The position numbers and the translations under genes were made by a program. From the NCBI RefSeq assembly GCF_033963835.1, contig NZ_JAXBME010000021.1, positions 1 to 64,000 of the forward strand: a stretch of DNA of 64,000 nucleotides, given 5' to 3'. Of the stretch, positions 53,723 through 62,953 are shown in pieces (within the stretch, counting starts at the first letter, position 1; every line of letters starts with the position of its first letter). Below the pieces are notes generated by a model, which worked only from the letters and a program-made list of their open reading frames with translations, was not told the DNA's origin and ran no database searches. The DNA is from Cytobacillus sp. IB215665. Its GTDB lineage: Bacteria; Bacillota; Bacilli; Bacillales; SM2101.

Positions 53723-55618
53723 ATGTGTGGATTCATTGGCTGTGTAAACAATACAGCAAATCATCAACGTCATGAAAATGACAAAGCATTGTTTGAAAAT
53801 ATGAATAATATTATTACTCATAGAGGACCAGACGATGAAGGGTTTTATTTCGATGAACATATTCAGCTAGGTTTTAGACGTTTAAGTATTATTGATCTTG
53901 AAGGGGGACATCAACCTCTTACTTATGAAAATGAACGTTATTGGATAATCTTTAACGGTGAAATATATAATTATGTAGAGCTTCGTGAATCTTTAGTTAA
54001 GGAAGGCTTTCATTTTAATACGAGCTCTGATACAGAAGTTATATTAGCACTTTATAGCCATGAAAAGGAAAAGGCTGTAGAAAAGCTAAGAGGAATGTTT
54101 GCATTCGTAATTTGGGATAAAGAGACGAAGACTTTATTTGGGGCAAGAGATCAATTTGGAATTAAACCGTTTTTCTATATGGAGCAGGATGATTTAACGT
54201 ATTTTGCATCAGAAAAAAAGAGTATTTTGGCAGCGCTGAAGAACGGCTTAATAAACTATGAGGCGTTGCAAAACTATTTAACATATCAATATGTACCTGA
54301 ACCGGAAACGATGTCATATGGCATTCGTAAATTGGAGCCTGGGCACTGCTTTACAAAAAAAATAGGAGAGCCCATGATTATCTCTCAATATTGGAAAGCT
54401 AGTTTTCAAACGATGCATAAGTCAGAGGAAAAGCTTATCAAGGAAATTCGTGATGTATTATACGATTCAGTGAAAATACATATGCGTAGTGATGTGCCTG
54501 TTGGGTCGTTTCTTTCAGGAGGAATCGATTCTTCGATTATCGCATCAATTGCAAAGGAATTTCACCCTAATATTAAAACTTTTTCTGTAGGCTTTGAACG
54601 TGATGGTTTCAGTGAAATAGATGTAGCGAAGGAGACAGCTGCAAAGCTTGGTTTAGAAAATATAAGCTATGTTATTTCTCCAGAAGAGTATATGCAAGAG
54701 CTTCCAAAAATTATTTGGCATATGGACGATCCGCTTGCTGACCCTGCAGCAGTTCCGTTATATTTTGTTGCTAGAGAAGCTAGAAAACATGTTACTGTTG
54801 TATTATCTGGAGAAGGTGCAGATGAATTGTTTGGTGGATATAACATTTATCGTGAGCCACAATCTTTAGAAATGTTTAGTAACTTACCTAACTTTGCAAA
54901 ATCTGCTCTTGCTAAAATTGCTACAATGTTACCGGATGGTGTGAAGGGAAAAAGCTTTATTGAGCGAGGTATAACACCAATGGAGGAGCGGTACATTGGT
55001 AATGCCAAAATGTTTGAAGAAGCGGATAAACGTAAGCTTTTACGCGACTATAAATCACAACTAGACTACCGAAAGATTACAGCACCATTTTATGAGGATA
55101 TTCAAGGTTATGAACCTGTAAACAAAATGCAGTACATTGATATTCATACGTGGTTGCGTGGTGATATTTTATTAAAGGCAGATAAAATGACGATGGCTCA
55201 TTCACTTGAATTACGTGTTCCCTTTTTAGATAAAGAAGTTTTCAAAGTGGCTTCAAAAATTTCACCAGAAATGAAAACAGCTCAAAATACAACGAAGTAT
55301 ATTTTACGCAAAGCTGTTGAAGGAATTGTACCAGCTCACGTGCTACAAAGAAAGAAGCTAGGTTTTCCAGTACCAATTCGTCACTGGCTGAAAGATGAGA
55401 TGTACGACTGGGTAAAACAGATCATTCAAACTAGTGAAACAGATCATATCTTTAATAAAGAGGTACTTTTATCACTATTAGATGATCATTGTGCTAATAA
55501 AGGTGATTACAGTAGGAAGATTTGGACAGTTGTTATATTTATGATTTGGCATCAAATTTATATTGAAAAGAAGTTTGATTTCGAGTCAATGTATGAGAGA
55601 GCAAATGAAACAGTTTAA
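53723..55618 (+). CDS. asnB: Asparagine synthetase (glutamine-hydrolysing) AsnB
   Basis: AsnB makes asparagine from aspartate, glutamine and ATP. The start is set at ATG 53723 so that the catalytic Cys follows Met directly (MCGFIGCV), giving 631 residues; AGGTGA lies upstream. The glutaminase domain (about 1-210) has HRGPDDEGF and FNGEIYNY; the synthetase domain has the PP-loop FLSGGIDSSII and SGEGADELFGGY. Position after metK matches the B. subtilis asnB. Confidence 0.96.
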   Translation: MCGFIGCVNNTANHQRHENDKALFENMNNIITHRGPDDEGFYFDEHIQLGFRRLSIIDLEGGHQPLTYENERYWIIFNGEIYNYVELRESLVKEGFHFNTSSDTEVILALYSHEKEKAVEKLRGMFAFVIWDKETKTLFGARDQFGIKPFFYMEQDDLTYFASEKKSILAALKNGLINYEALQNYLTYQYVPEPETMSYGIRKLEPGHCFTKKIGEPMIISQYWKASFQTMHKSEEKLIKEIRDVLYDSVKIHMRSDVPVGSFLSGGIDSSIIASIAKEFHPNIKTFSVGFERDGFSEIDVAKETAAKLGLENISYVISPEEYMQELPKIIWHMDDPLADPAAVPLYFVAREARKHVTVVLSGEGADELFGGYNIYREPQSLEMFSNLPNFAKSALAKIATMLPDGVKGKSFIERGITPMEERYIGNAKMFEEADKRKLLRDYKSQLDYRKITAPFYEDIQGYEPVNKMQYIDIHTWLRGDILLKADKMTMAHSLELRVPFLDKEVFKVASKISPEMKTAQNTTKYILRKAVEGIVPAHVLQRKKLGFPVPIRHWLKDEMYDWVKQIIQTSETDHIFNKEVLLSLLDDHCANKGDYSRKIWTVVIFMIWHQIYIEKKFDFESMYERANETV

Positions 55619-55656
55619 ACTATAAGATAAGTGCAAGTGTCTTGCACCCTCACGAG

Positions 55657-55691
55657 AAGCGCTAGAGTTGGTTCACTCGAAGGCGCTTTTT
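55657..55691 (+). terminator. Terminator of asnB
   Basis: AAGCGC/GCGCTT with an inner GAGT/ACTC pairing is followed by TTTTTG. A shorter GTGCAAG/CTTGCAC hairpin lies just upstream at 55631-55647. Confidence 0.75.
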
Positions 55692-55882
55692 GTATTTGGA
55701 AAAAATGGCGCAGCATCGTTAATGGATAATTCCATAAACACTTAATAGAGCTTACATAAAAATTTGTCCTTTCATATTCTTAAATTTGTACCATTATCAC
55801 TTATAGAGAAGAGTTAGAAGTACTTTTATATCCGATGAAAGAAGATACTATTTTGCGAGAATGCGAAAACAGACATGCATGA

Positions 55883-55924
55883 AAAAAGTCAGGTCATTAC
55901 TCCATGTAGGTAATGGCCTGACTC
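55883..55924 (-). terminator. Terminator overlapping the C39-like gene end
   Basis: On the minus strand AGTCAGGCCATTAC/GTAATGACCTGACT (one wobble) is followed by TTTTTTC. The 3' arm contains the stop codon, so the last codons are part of the stem. Confidence 0.88.
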
Positions 55925-56745
55925 CCCATTTGCTGCCAAGCTGCGATGAAATGGTCTCTAGGAACTTTTTTATTTTTTTCACCAGTAAGAGGGTCATTAA
56001 AATAGATGAACTCTGAATCGTACCCTGTAATTAGAACCGAGTGTTCAAAATAAGTAATTTTTATTTTTCCATCTGGAGTTTCCCAGTGTTCAAATTTGTC
56101 ATTAGATAATTTTTGATATGTAGTATTAGTAATCACCCATACAGGTGATCCAATTGATAAATACATTTCAATTTCTTTGAAGTCACGATCAGTTAGATCA
56201 ATGATCTTTGAAGGTAAATATTGCTCAGCAAGCTGTTTTATTGGTTTAACATACACACCATATCCTCTATTATTACGAGAATACATATCTCCTACAAACC
56301 CATTGTTTGGATGTCCATAAGAAATAATGCCATTTTCCTTTTTGTATGGTGTTGGATCTTTTGCTACCTCTTCAGCTAATTCCATTTTATCAACAACGAC
56401 ACCCGCATATTGTAAAAACATTGCTAATGCTGTTACTTCACAACCACGAGGAAGTTCAGGAAGTTGTGAAAGCGCTGGTGCTTGTAATAGTACAGAATTT
56501 TTGATTTTTATCATCGTATTTTGTATGATTTCAACATCATTTTCAGGTGCTTGAGCTTCTACCGAAGTATGATTTGCTTCTCTCAATGTCGACACAGGTA
56601 GTTTTTTTATGAGCAAAATAATACATAATATGAATAGAACGAGTATACAGGATGTAATTGTTTTCCATGCTTTTTTTTGAGTTTTGTAAAGGTATAAAAG
56701 ATACCCGATTATGATAACAATTAGTAGCCAAAATAAAAATACCAT
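55897..56745 (-). CDS. C39-like peptidase, membrane-anchored
   Basis: A 282-residue protein with two N-terminal TM helices (about 3-19 and 28-46), then a papain-like C39 domain: LPELPRGCEVTALAMFLQYAG (catalytic Cys near 101), FEHSVLITGYD (His) and IYFNDPLTGEK (Asp/Asn). The domain likely faces outward and hydrolyses peptide or isopeptide bonds; B. subtilis YvpB-like proteins are similar. GAGGAG precedes ATG. Substrate unknown. Confidence 0.85.
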   Translation of the reverse strand: MVFLFWLLIVIIIGYLLYLYKTQKKAWKTITSCILVLFILCIILLIKKLPVSTLREANHTSVEAQAPENDVEIIQNTMIKIKNSVLLQAPALSQLPELPRGCEVTALAMFLQYAGVVVDKMELAEEVAKDPTPYKKENGIISYGHPNNGFVGDMYSRNNRGYGVYVKPIKQLAEQYLPSKIIDLTDRDFKEIEMYLSIGSPVWVITNTTYQKLSNDKFEHWETPDGKIKITYFEHSVLITGYDSEFIYFNDPLTGEKNKKVPRDHFIAAWQQMGSQAITYME

Positions 56746-56877
56746 TTTTTCTCCTCAAATATTATATAATACAAGTCTATTGTAGCTATTGTAATTCTAT
56801 TGTTGAATTTATGATTTTCTGCTAGAATATCCCCACTTCAAACAGAATGAATATTTCAACTTTAGATGCTCTGCATA

Positions 56878-57396
56878 TTATTGATTATCTTGTAGATTCT
56901 TATAATATTGGCCCTTTTCTACATATTCACTGCGAATTCTGCGCATTTCTTTTAGATCATCTTCAGTTAATTTCCTAATAACTTTTGCAGGACGTCCAAA
57001 GGCTAATGTATAAGGTGGAATAGTCTTACCTTGTGGTACAAGGCTTCCCGCTCCAATAAATGCGCCTTCCCCGATCTCTGCTCCATCAAGAACAATGGAG
57101 CCCATACCAATTAATGCTTTTTTACGAATAATCGAACTATGGAGAATCACTTGATGGCCAACTGTCACATCATCTTCTAATATCAAAGGCTTATTGGGAC
57201 TTTGATGTAAAACAGAGTTATCTTGAATATTAACACGGTTGCCTAAAATAGTTGGTGCTACATCTCCACGAATTACAGTATTAAACCATATTGAACACTC
57301 ATCACCTATAGATACATCACCAGTGATTGTAACGTAATCAGCAATAAATGCAGTATTTGCTATTGTAGGGGTTACACCTTTGTACGGATAGATCAT
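56878..57396 (-). CDS. ytoA: Gamma-carbonic-anhydrase-like hexapeptide protein YtoA
   Basis: A 172-residue left-handed beta-helix protein ([21 protein letters not shown], then [53 protein letters not shown]). The three His-containing turns match gamma-type carbonic anhydrase metal sites, though most YtoA/YrdA proteins have no proven activity. The frame is open into the tandem repeat upstream, but ATG 57396 with AAAGGGATT and the natural N-terminus decide the start. Confidence 0.9.
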   Translation of the reverse strand: MIYPYKGVTPTIANTAFIADYVTITGDVSIGDECSIWFNTVIRGDVAPTILGNRVNIQDNSVLHQSPNKPLILEDDVTVGHQVILHSSIIRKKALIGMGSIVLDGAEIGEGAFIGAGSLVPQGKTIPPYTLAFGRPAKVIRKLTEDDLKEMRRIRSEYVEKGQYYKNLQDNQ

Positions 57397-57430
57397 GTTC
57401 ACAATCCCTTTCATTATTAGTAATAAACGC

Positions 57431-58050
57431 ATTTCTAGCTGTCCAGCTGCAGTGCCTATCTCCTCGAGTCGCTTCACCAATACACCCGAAGGCAAAAAAC
57501 GCCTTCATGAGTAATGGTTCCAGCGCTTGTCGGAGATGAACAGGGCACTTCCACATTTCTAGCTGTCCAGCTGCGCCTCCTAGCCACTCGAGTCGTTTCG
57601 CCAATGTCCACATAGGCAAAAAGCGCCTTCATGGTAATTGACTCCAACGCTTTTCGAGGCTGTACAAGTCGGCTTCGCATTTCTAGCTGTCCAGCTGCAG
57701 TGCCTATCTCCTCGAGTCGCTTCACCAATACACCCGAAGGCAAAAAACGCCTTCATGAGTAATGGTTCCAGCGCTTGTCGGAGATGAACAGGGCACTTCC
57801 ACATTTCTAGCTGTCCAGCTGCGCCTCCTAGCCACTCGAGTCGTTTCGCCAATGTCCACATAGGCAAAAAGCGCCTTCATGGTAATTGACTCCAACGCTT
57901 TTCGAGGCTGTACAAGTCGGCTTCGCATTTCTAGCTGTCCAGCTGCAGTGCCTATCTCCTCGAGTCGCTTCACCAATACACCCGAAGGCAAAAAACGCCT
58001 TCATGAGTAATGGTTCCAGCGCTTGTCGGAGATGAACAAGGCACTTCCAC
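57431..58050. repeat. Tandem array of a 124-bp element, alternating two types (A-B-A-B-A)
   Basis: Five units of 124 bp start with ATTTCTAGCTGTCCAGCTG at 57431, 57555, 57679, 57803 and 57927. Type A units contain GCAGTGCCTATCTCCTCGAG and GAAGGCAAAAAACGCCTTC; type B units contain GCGCCTCCTAGCCACTCGAG and TAGGCAAAAAGCGCCTTC. Copies of one type are identical except one base in the last A unit, so the 248-bp A-B pair was recently amplified to 2.5 copies. The inverted repeat GAAGGC/GCCTTC lies in every A unit. Minus-strand reading frames across the array are artefacts. Confidence 0.93.
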
Positions 58051-58138
58051 ATTTCTTACTAAGTATAGTTTTAAATAAGTGTAACAAATTATTAACACAT
58101 TCGAAATGAATTTATTATACGATTAAGGGGGGATCATA

Positions 58139-58939
58139 ATGAGATTATGGCATGCTGAACAGCCTCTAGGGGTGATCGTGATCATTCATGGTGCTTGTGA
58201 GCATATAGGGAGGTATAAGTGGCTTCTGGAGATGTGGAGGTCGGTCGGTATGCATGTTGCGATGGGGGATTTACCTGGACAAGGTACGTCAAGAAGAAGA
58301 CATCGTGGTCATATTGATTCTTTTGATGATTATATAGAGGAAATAGAAATGTGGGTGCAAGAAGCACTTACATTTAACCTCCCTGTTTTTATATTAGGTC
58401 ATAGTATGGGTGGACTTGTTGCAATTAGAGCCATGCAGGAAAAACAATTACCTATTCAGGGTTTAATGCTTTCTTCTCCTTGCTTAGGGCTAGTGGAACA
58501 TCCTCCAAAGGGTTTGGAGTGGGTCTCAAAGGGGTTAAATTACCTATTTCCTGAAAAACTTTTTGAAGCAAAGTTATCTGCTGAAATAGCAACTCGTAAT
58601 AAAGATATTCAAGAGCAGGATAATAATGATTCTTTGTACGTTACAAAAGTGTCGGTTCGTTGGTATCATGAATTATTGAAGGCCATGAAACTCGCTTATC
58701 GAAATATTCATAAACTACCTGATATACCTTTGTTGCTAATGCAAGGTGGTAGCGATAAAATTGTTGATAAAGTTGTTGTAAAAGAGTGGTTTGATCACGT
58801 AAAATGTACAGATAAAACATATAAAGAGTGGATTGGTTTATACCATGAAATCTTTAATGAACCAGAACGTGAAAATGTGTTTAACTTCGCAAAAAGTTTT
58901 GTTGAAAAAGAAATTAAGCTATATGAAAACTTGAATTGA
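58139..58939 (+). CDS. ytpA: Phospholipase/lysophospholipase YtpA
   Basis: A 266-residue alpha/beta hydrolase of the monoglyceride-lipase type: HGACEHIGRY, DLPGQGTSRRRHRGH, nucleophile LGHSMGG (near S89), acid/His in LMQGGSDKIV and GLYHEIFNEPE. B. subtilis YtpA makes the lysophospholipid antibiotic bacilysocin. AAGGGGGG precedes ATG. It overlaps nothing and is 17 bp before ytpB. Confidence 0.92.
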   Translation: MRLWHAEQPLGVIVIIHGACEHIGRYKWLLEMWRSVGMHVAMGDLPGQGTSRRRHRGHIDSFDDYIEEIEMWVQEALTFNLPVFILGHSMGGLVAIRAMQEKQLPIQGLMLSSPCLGLVEHPPKGLEWVSKGLNYLFPEKLFEAKLSAEIATRNKDIQEQDNNDSLYVTKVSVRWYHELLKAMKLAYRNIHKLPDIPLLLMQGGSDKIVDKVVVKEWFDHVKCTDKTYKEWIGLYHEIFNEPERENVFNFAKSFVEKEIKLYENLN

Positions 58940-58956
58940 TACATAGAGGTGATTTT

Positions 58957-60054
58957 TTGAAAATACCAAGTGAACCAGTAGGCTTGATGAAAAAAGTGTA
59001 TAAAGAGGTATTACCTACTGTACATCATTATTTAGCATATTGGCGACACAAAGCGGAAAATATACCGAATAAAGAGCTTAGAAAGCAGGCAATTGCTAGT
59101 ATAAATGACAAGACATTTCATTGTGAAGGTGGGTCTATTTTGGCACTGCTTGCCAAAGAGCACCTAGATGATTGTATAGAATTCATTGTCGCATATCAAA
59201 CGATCAGTGATTATTTAGATAATTTATGCGATCGCAGTACATCACTTGATCCAAACGATTTTCGTGCCTTACATAATTCAATGCCGCATGCACTTACAAT
59301 TCACAGTGAGAAGGAAAATTATTATAGATACCGTGATGAACAAGCTGATGGTGGATATTTACATGATTTAGTAACTACTTGTCAAAGAATTTTACAAAAG
59401 AGTAAGCATTATGAACAGATTGCTCCTTATTTACTAGAGCTATCTCTTTACTATTGTGATCTACAAGTCCATAAACATGTAACTGTCGAAGAACGGGTAC
59501 CACGTTTAGAAAAGTGGTTTGAAGATTATGAATCGCAGTTACCACAAATGGAGTGGTACGAATTTTCAGCTTGTTCAGGATCTACATTAGGAATCTTTTG
59601 TTTAGTTGCCTATTCATTTAATGACTATTTTGAAGAAGGTATGGCGCAAAAAATTCGTAATAGTTATTTTCCATATATTCAAGGTCTGCACATACTACTG
59701 GATTATTTTATTGACCAGGAAGAAGATCGACAAGGTGGAGATTTGAATTTTTGTTTTTATTATAGGAATCAGGAACAAATGATTCAGAGATTTATCCATT
59801 TTGTTGAAGAGGCAGACAAAAATACAGCTGGGTTACCTGACGAGAAGTTCCATCGTCTAATTAACAGAGGGTTATTAGGCATTTATTTATCAGATGAAAA
59901 AGTTAGTAAACAAAAGGAAGTTAAGCAAGCAGCTAAGAAGATTATTAAGCTTGGCGGATCAATATCAAAGTTTTTTTATTTTAATGGTCGAGCATATCGA
60001 AGGCTACAACGTTGGAAACCAAATTTGAATGTGGCGACAGCGAAAACGAATTAG
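58957..60054 (+). CDS. ytpB: Tetraprenyl-beta-curcumene synthase YtpB
   Basis: A 365-residue helical terpene synthase (DUF2600 type) that cyclises linear C35 prenyl diphosphate to sesquarterpenes, which in B. subtilis protect spores from oxidants. ISDYLDNLCDRS near residue 85 and KHVTVEERVPRLEKWF are typical; the family lacks a classic DDxxD. TTG 58957 with AGAGGTG is the chosen start. Confidence 0.9.
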   Translation: MKIPSEPVGLMKKVYKEVLPTVHHYLAYWRHKAENIPNKELRKQAIASINDKTFHCEGGSILALLAKEHLDDCIEFIVAYQTISDYLDNLCDRSTSLDPNDFRALHNSMPHALTIHSEKENYYRYRDEQADGGYLHDLVTTCQRILQKSKHYEQIAPYLLELSLYYCDLQVHKHVTVEERVPRLEKWFEDYESQLPQMEWYEFSACSGSTLGIFCLVAYSFNDYFEEGMAQKIRNSYFPYIQGLHILLDYFIDQEEDRQGGDLNFCFYYRNQEQMIQRFIHFVEEADKNTAGLPDEKFHRLINRGLLGIYLSDEKVSKQKEVKQAAKKIIKLGGSISKFFYFNGRAYRRLQRWKPNLNVATAKTN

Positions 60055-60112
60055 GGTATACCATTTTGTAATGTAATTCGGATAAAGAAATGATTTTCTT
60101 ACAATAACACGA

Positions 60113-60148
60113 CTAAAGCCCAATTTATATTGGGCTTTAGCGTTTTTC
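60113..60148. terminator. Bidirectional terminator between ytpB and ytqB
   Basis: A perfect 12-bp stem CTAAAGCCCAAT/ATTGGGCTTTAG with loop TTAT is followed by CGTTTTT. The 3' arm overlaps the ytqB stop. Confidence 0.9.
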
Positions 60149-60709
60149 AATTGCAATAATAAAAGGTGGATTATTAACTTGATTAATAAACTTATATTGT
60201 AATACACTGGCATTCTTTTGATTGAGAGTGGAAGCATAATGTAATATTTCATCACGCTCAATTTTTCCTTCAGGGTGCCCAGAATATATAACAATTATAA
60301 TAATTCCTCCTACCGCCAAAACCGATAACAACTGTTCTAGAGCTTGAAGAGTACTAGTGGGCTTTGTTACAATTTCCTTATTTCCTCCAGGCAAATATCC
60401 TAAATTAAATACGGCTGCTTTTATATGACCGTGTAGCTGATTTGGGATCGTATCGATGATTGTATCATGACTAGCCTCATATAGTGTAACTCTGTTATAA
60501 ACATCATGATTTTCTAACAGCTTAGTAGTATTTAAAATTGCTTGTTCTTGAATATCAAACCCATATACATGTCCAGATTCTCCGACAAGCTGGGATAGAA
60601 ATAATGTATCATTACCATTTCCAACAGTCGCATCGATTGCGAGATCACCTTTAGATAATGTTGCTTGTAATAATGTTCTCATATACGGTAAGACACGTTC
60701 TAATTTCAT
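60137..60709 (-). CDS. ytqB: SAM-dependent methyltransferase YtqB
   Basis: A 190-residue class I methyltransferase (rRNA methylase family): DATVGNGNDTLFLSQLVGESGHVYGFDIQ (SAM site, about 23-51), VFNLGYLPGGNKEIVTKP and IVIYSGHPEGKIERD. YtqB structures are known with SAM, but the physiological substrate is unclear (tRNA uridine modification has been proposed). It overlaps the ytqA stop by 4 bp and is translated with it. Confidence 0.9.
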   Translation of the reverse strand: MKLERVLPYMRTLLQATLSKGDLAIDATVGNGNDTLFLSQLVGESGHVYGFDIQEQAILNTTKLLENHDVYNRVTLYEASHDTIIDTIPNQLHGHIKAAVFNLGYLPGGNKEIVTKPTSTLQALEQLLSVLAVGGIIIIVIYSGHPEGKIERDEILHYASTLNQKNASVLQYKFINQVNNPPFIIAIEKR

Positions 60710-61668
60710 TTAATGCTTACCTTGTTTACTGCGTGCTTACCTTGATAGCTGTCACGACGCTTTAGTTCCGCATCAATTGCATTAAGAACTTCCCACTTAT
60801 TCACACTCCACATTGGACCAACCATTAAATCGATTGGACCATCACCGGTAATACGGTGAATGACCATTTCAGGTGGTAAAATCTCCAACTGGTCACATAC
60901 TAAATTAACATAATCCTCGAATGATAAAAATTCAAGTAAGCCCTTTTCGTATTGTTTGACCATAGGTGTCCCTTTTAACAAGTGTAATAGATGAATTTTC
61001 ATGCCTTGAACGTCCAATCCAGCAACAAATTTAGCCGTTTCCATCATCATTTCGTTTGTTTCTTGAGGTAAGCCGTTTATAATATGAGAACAAATATTAA
61101 TATTGTGCTTTCTAAGCTTCTGTACGCCCTCAACATAGCAAGCTAAATCATGTGCTCGATTAATAAGATCGGCTGTACGTTGGTGCATCGTCTGTAATCC
61201 TAGCTCCACCCATAAATATGTTTTCTCATTTAATTCTGCTAAATATTCTACTACATCATCAGGCAAGCAATCAGGTCTTGTTGCAATTGATAGTCCAACA
61301 ACTCCATCTAAACTTAACACAGATTCGAATTTTTCCCTTAAGACATCAACAGGGGCATGTGTATTCGTATATGCTTGGAAATAAGCTAAATATTTACCGT
61401 CTTTCCATTTATCATGCATTTTATTTTTTATTGAGTGAAATTGCGTAATAAGATCATCAACACGATTTCCTGCAAAATCTCCAGAGCCTGCTGCACTACA
61501 AAATGTGCATCCTCCATGTGCAACAGTGCCGTCTCGATTGGGGCAGTCAAATCCTCCATCTAAGGCAACCTTAAAAACTTTATGGCCAAATGTTTGTCGT
61601 AAATGGTAATTCCAAGTATGGTATCGTTTATCATCAGTAGCATATTGAAATAGGTTATTCTGAGTCAA
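60706..61668 (-). CDS. ytqA: Radical SAM protein YtqA (TIGR01212)
   Basis: A 320-residue radical SAM enzyme. The cluster cysteines are in FDCPNRDGTVAHGGCTFC (C-x11-C-x2-C), followed by YFQAYTNTHAP and LWVELGLQTM, the pattern of TIGR01212/Elp3-like proteins. A role with YtqB in tRNA wobble-uridine modification (mnm5-type) is a known proposal for Gram-positives. Start set at TTG 61668, 8 nt after AAGGAGG; the upstream hydrophobic stretch is non-coding. Confidence 0.9.
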   Translation of the reverse strand: MTQNNLFQYATDDKRYHTWNYHLRQTFGHKVFKVALDGGFDCPNRDGTVAHGGCTFCSAAGSGDFAGNRVDDLITQFHSIKNKMHDKWKDGKYLAYFQAYTNTHAPVDVLREKFESVLSLDGVVGLSIATRPDCLPDDVVEYLAELNEKTYLWVELGLQTMHQRTADLINRAHDLACYVEGVQKLRKHNINICSHIINGLPQETNEMMMETAKFVAGLDVQGMKIHLLHLLKGTPMVKQYEKGLLEFLSFEDYVNLVCDQLEILPPEMVIHRITGDGPIDLMVGPMWSVNKWEVLNAIDAELKRRDSYQGKHAVNKVSIK

Positions 61669-61886
61669 GTCAGTAACCTCCTTATATAAATTTCCAAAGA
61701 ATAGCACAAATAGGTTGTAACTTAGCCAACATCCATATCTTAAGCATTTTATCACGATTAATAAAATTTATACAAATGTAATTATTGTGTTGGAAATGAT
61801 TAGATGGAGTCATAAATGATAGAAAAGAACGAATAGGTAAAACTAATTATTGAATTAAAATCGAAATAAAGGAGGCAAGTAGGTAG

Positions 61887-62150
61887 ATGGCTACACGTCA
61901 GTCAGTACAAGAATTTATTCACAGGTGTGAAGAAACATTAAACTTTGCAGAAGAGCAATTAACTGAGGCGAGAAGACAAGAACATTACAATGATTATGAG
62001 TTTTCCCAAGCTCAGCAGCAGCTAGAGAATGCAAATAATGATTTAGCTCATCTTGCCCTTAGCTGTAATGCCCAACAAAAAGAACAATTGCACAGAATGC
62101 GGTTACAAATTCAGGAACTACAGAACGAGATGATTTTACAAGATCATTAG
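61887..62150 (+). CDS. ytzC: YtzC/DUF2524 family protein
   Basis: An 87-residue, all-helical, Gln/Glu-rich coiled coil (QSVQEFIHRCEETLNFAEEQ, AQQQLENANNDLAHLALSCN). Its place next to ytqA matches B. subtilis ytzC. Function unknown. GGAGGCAAG precedes ATG. The small gene at 62178 follows in the same unit. Confidence 0.9.
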   Translation: MATRQSVQEFIHRCEETLNFAEEQLTEARRQEHYNDYEFSQAQQQLENANNDLAHLALSCNAQQKEQLHRMRLQIQELQNEMILQDH

Positions 62151-62177
62151 GAATTTTCAATATAGCTGGAGGGTATT

Positions 62178-62342
62178 ATGAAAAAAAGATCTAAACAAAA
62201 CAATCCTGAACAGAAAACGAAAAATGGAATAAATAATAATGATATTGAATTAGGTCGTGAGTTCGATCCTAAAAAAATTGCTAAACGAAATTACGCCGAA
62301 AAGGGGCAACCAGTAACATCAAAACAACACAAAAATAAATAA
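62178..62342 (+). CDS. Small basic hydrophilic protein (54 residues)
   Basis: A short Lys/Asn-rich protein (MKKRSKQNNPEQKTKNGINN, then ELGREFDPKKIAKRNYAEKG). It has no hydrophobic core and resembles in composition small spore-associated proteins of bacilli, but I cannot assign a family. TGGAGGG precedes ATG by 5 nt, and a terminator follows 13 bp after the stop, so it is probably real and the last gene of the ytzC unit. Confidence 0.75.
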   Translation: MKKRSKQNNPEQKTKNGINNNDIELGREFDPKKIAKRNYAEKGQPVTSKQHKNK

Positions 62343-62354
62343 AGTAATAATTAG

Positions 62355-62388
62355 AAAGCAGTGTTAGTAATTATGAGCACTGCTTTTG
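62355..62388 (+). terminator. Terminator of the ytzC unit
   Basis: AAAGCAGTG/CACTGCTTT with a 14-nt loop is followed by TGTT; the T-run is partly in the stem. Confidence 0.8.
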
Positions 62389-62953
62389 TTAAGCTCTTTT
62401 AGTAAACTTTATTGCAATGTTTACTAAAGATTTTTGTAAACATTGCTTGTTACCAATTTAGTATCATTAAAATTTGTTGTATATGTTAGTCATCTATGTA
62501 CAGAAGAACAGATAACAAGAACGCTTGAATTTATACCTTAGTATGAAAAAACAATCATTGCAAAAGACAGTAATACTTAGACTTGGACAGTATGATGAGT
62601 TTTATGAGAGCTCAATAACTGTATAAGTAGAAAAGATATGATGAAATCTTACGAAAACAGCCTTCGTTAATTAGCAATAGTGTGAACAGTTAGGGATTTT
62701 CAATGAATATTTTCAAGTTTGTTCTGGGCGATTTTAGGGTGTTTTGTTGCCTTTCATGTTATCCTTTTTTTAGGTGTCTTTTCTTCTATAAAACCGTTTA
62801 CTTATTGTCCTGGTGTTATGTATGTAAAATGCAACAAATTTTAGAAGTGGTCTAGTTTTTTATTGCTGTTCTAGCTTAGAGAGAATACAATATGTCCGGT
62901 GAACTATATAACAATTTATGTAACAATTTAAAACCGTATGAGGAGGAATTTTA
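62389..62953. other. Gene-free region upstream of the MFS gene
   Basis: A MITE-like element (62391-62670) and a second decayed region of the family (62735-62850, GTTTTGTTGCC...TGTCTTTTCTTC...GCAACAAATTTTAG). No gene. Confidence 0.65.
62391..62670 (+). repeat. MITE-like element, copy 12 (enlarged)
   Basis: Left end AAGCTCTTTTAGTAAAC (62391-62407) and right end CTTACGAAAACAGCCTTCG (62649-62667), about 280 bp apart. TGAGTTTTATGAGAGCT followed by GTATAAGTAGAAAAGATATG matches copy 9. Extra inner segments (TTTACTAAAGATTTTTGTAAACATTGC) suggest insertion of another copy. Confidence 0.8.

Noticed and set aside
57431-58050. Possible CRISPR array
   Set aside because: The units are 124 bp of contiguous repeat in two alternating types with no unique spacers, and there are no cas genes.
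57338-58052. Several overlapping minus-strand reading frames of 74-95 codons with near-identical translations
   Set aside because: They are translations of the 124-bp tandem repeat; the frame is fortuitous, and they differ by which repeat unit they start in.
60004-60294. 96-codon minus-strand reading frame at the ytpB/ytqB junction
   Set aside because: It crosses the bidirectional terminator and overlaps both genes out of frame.
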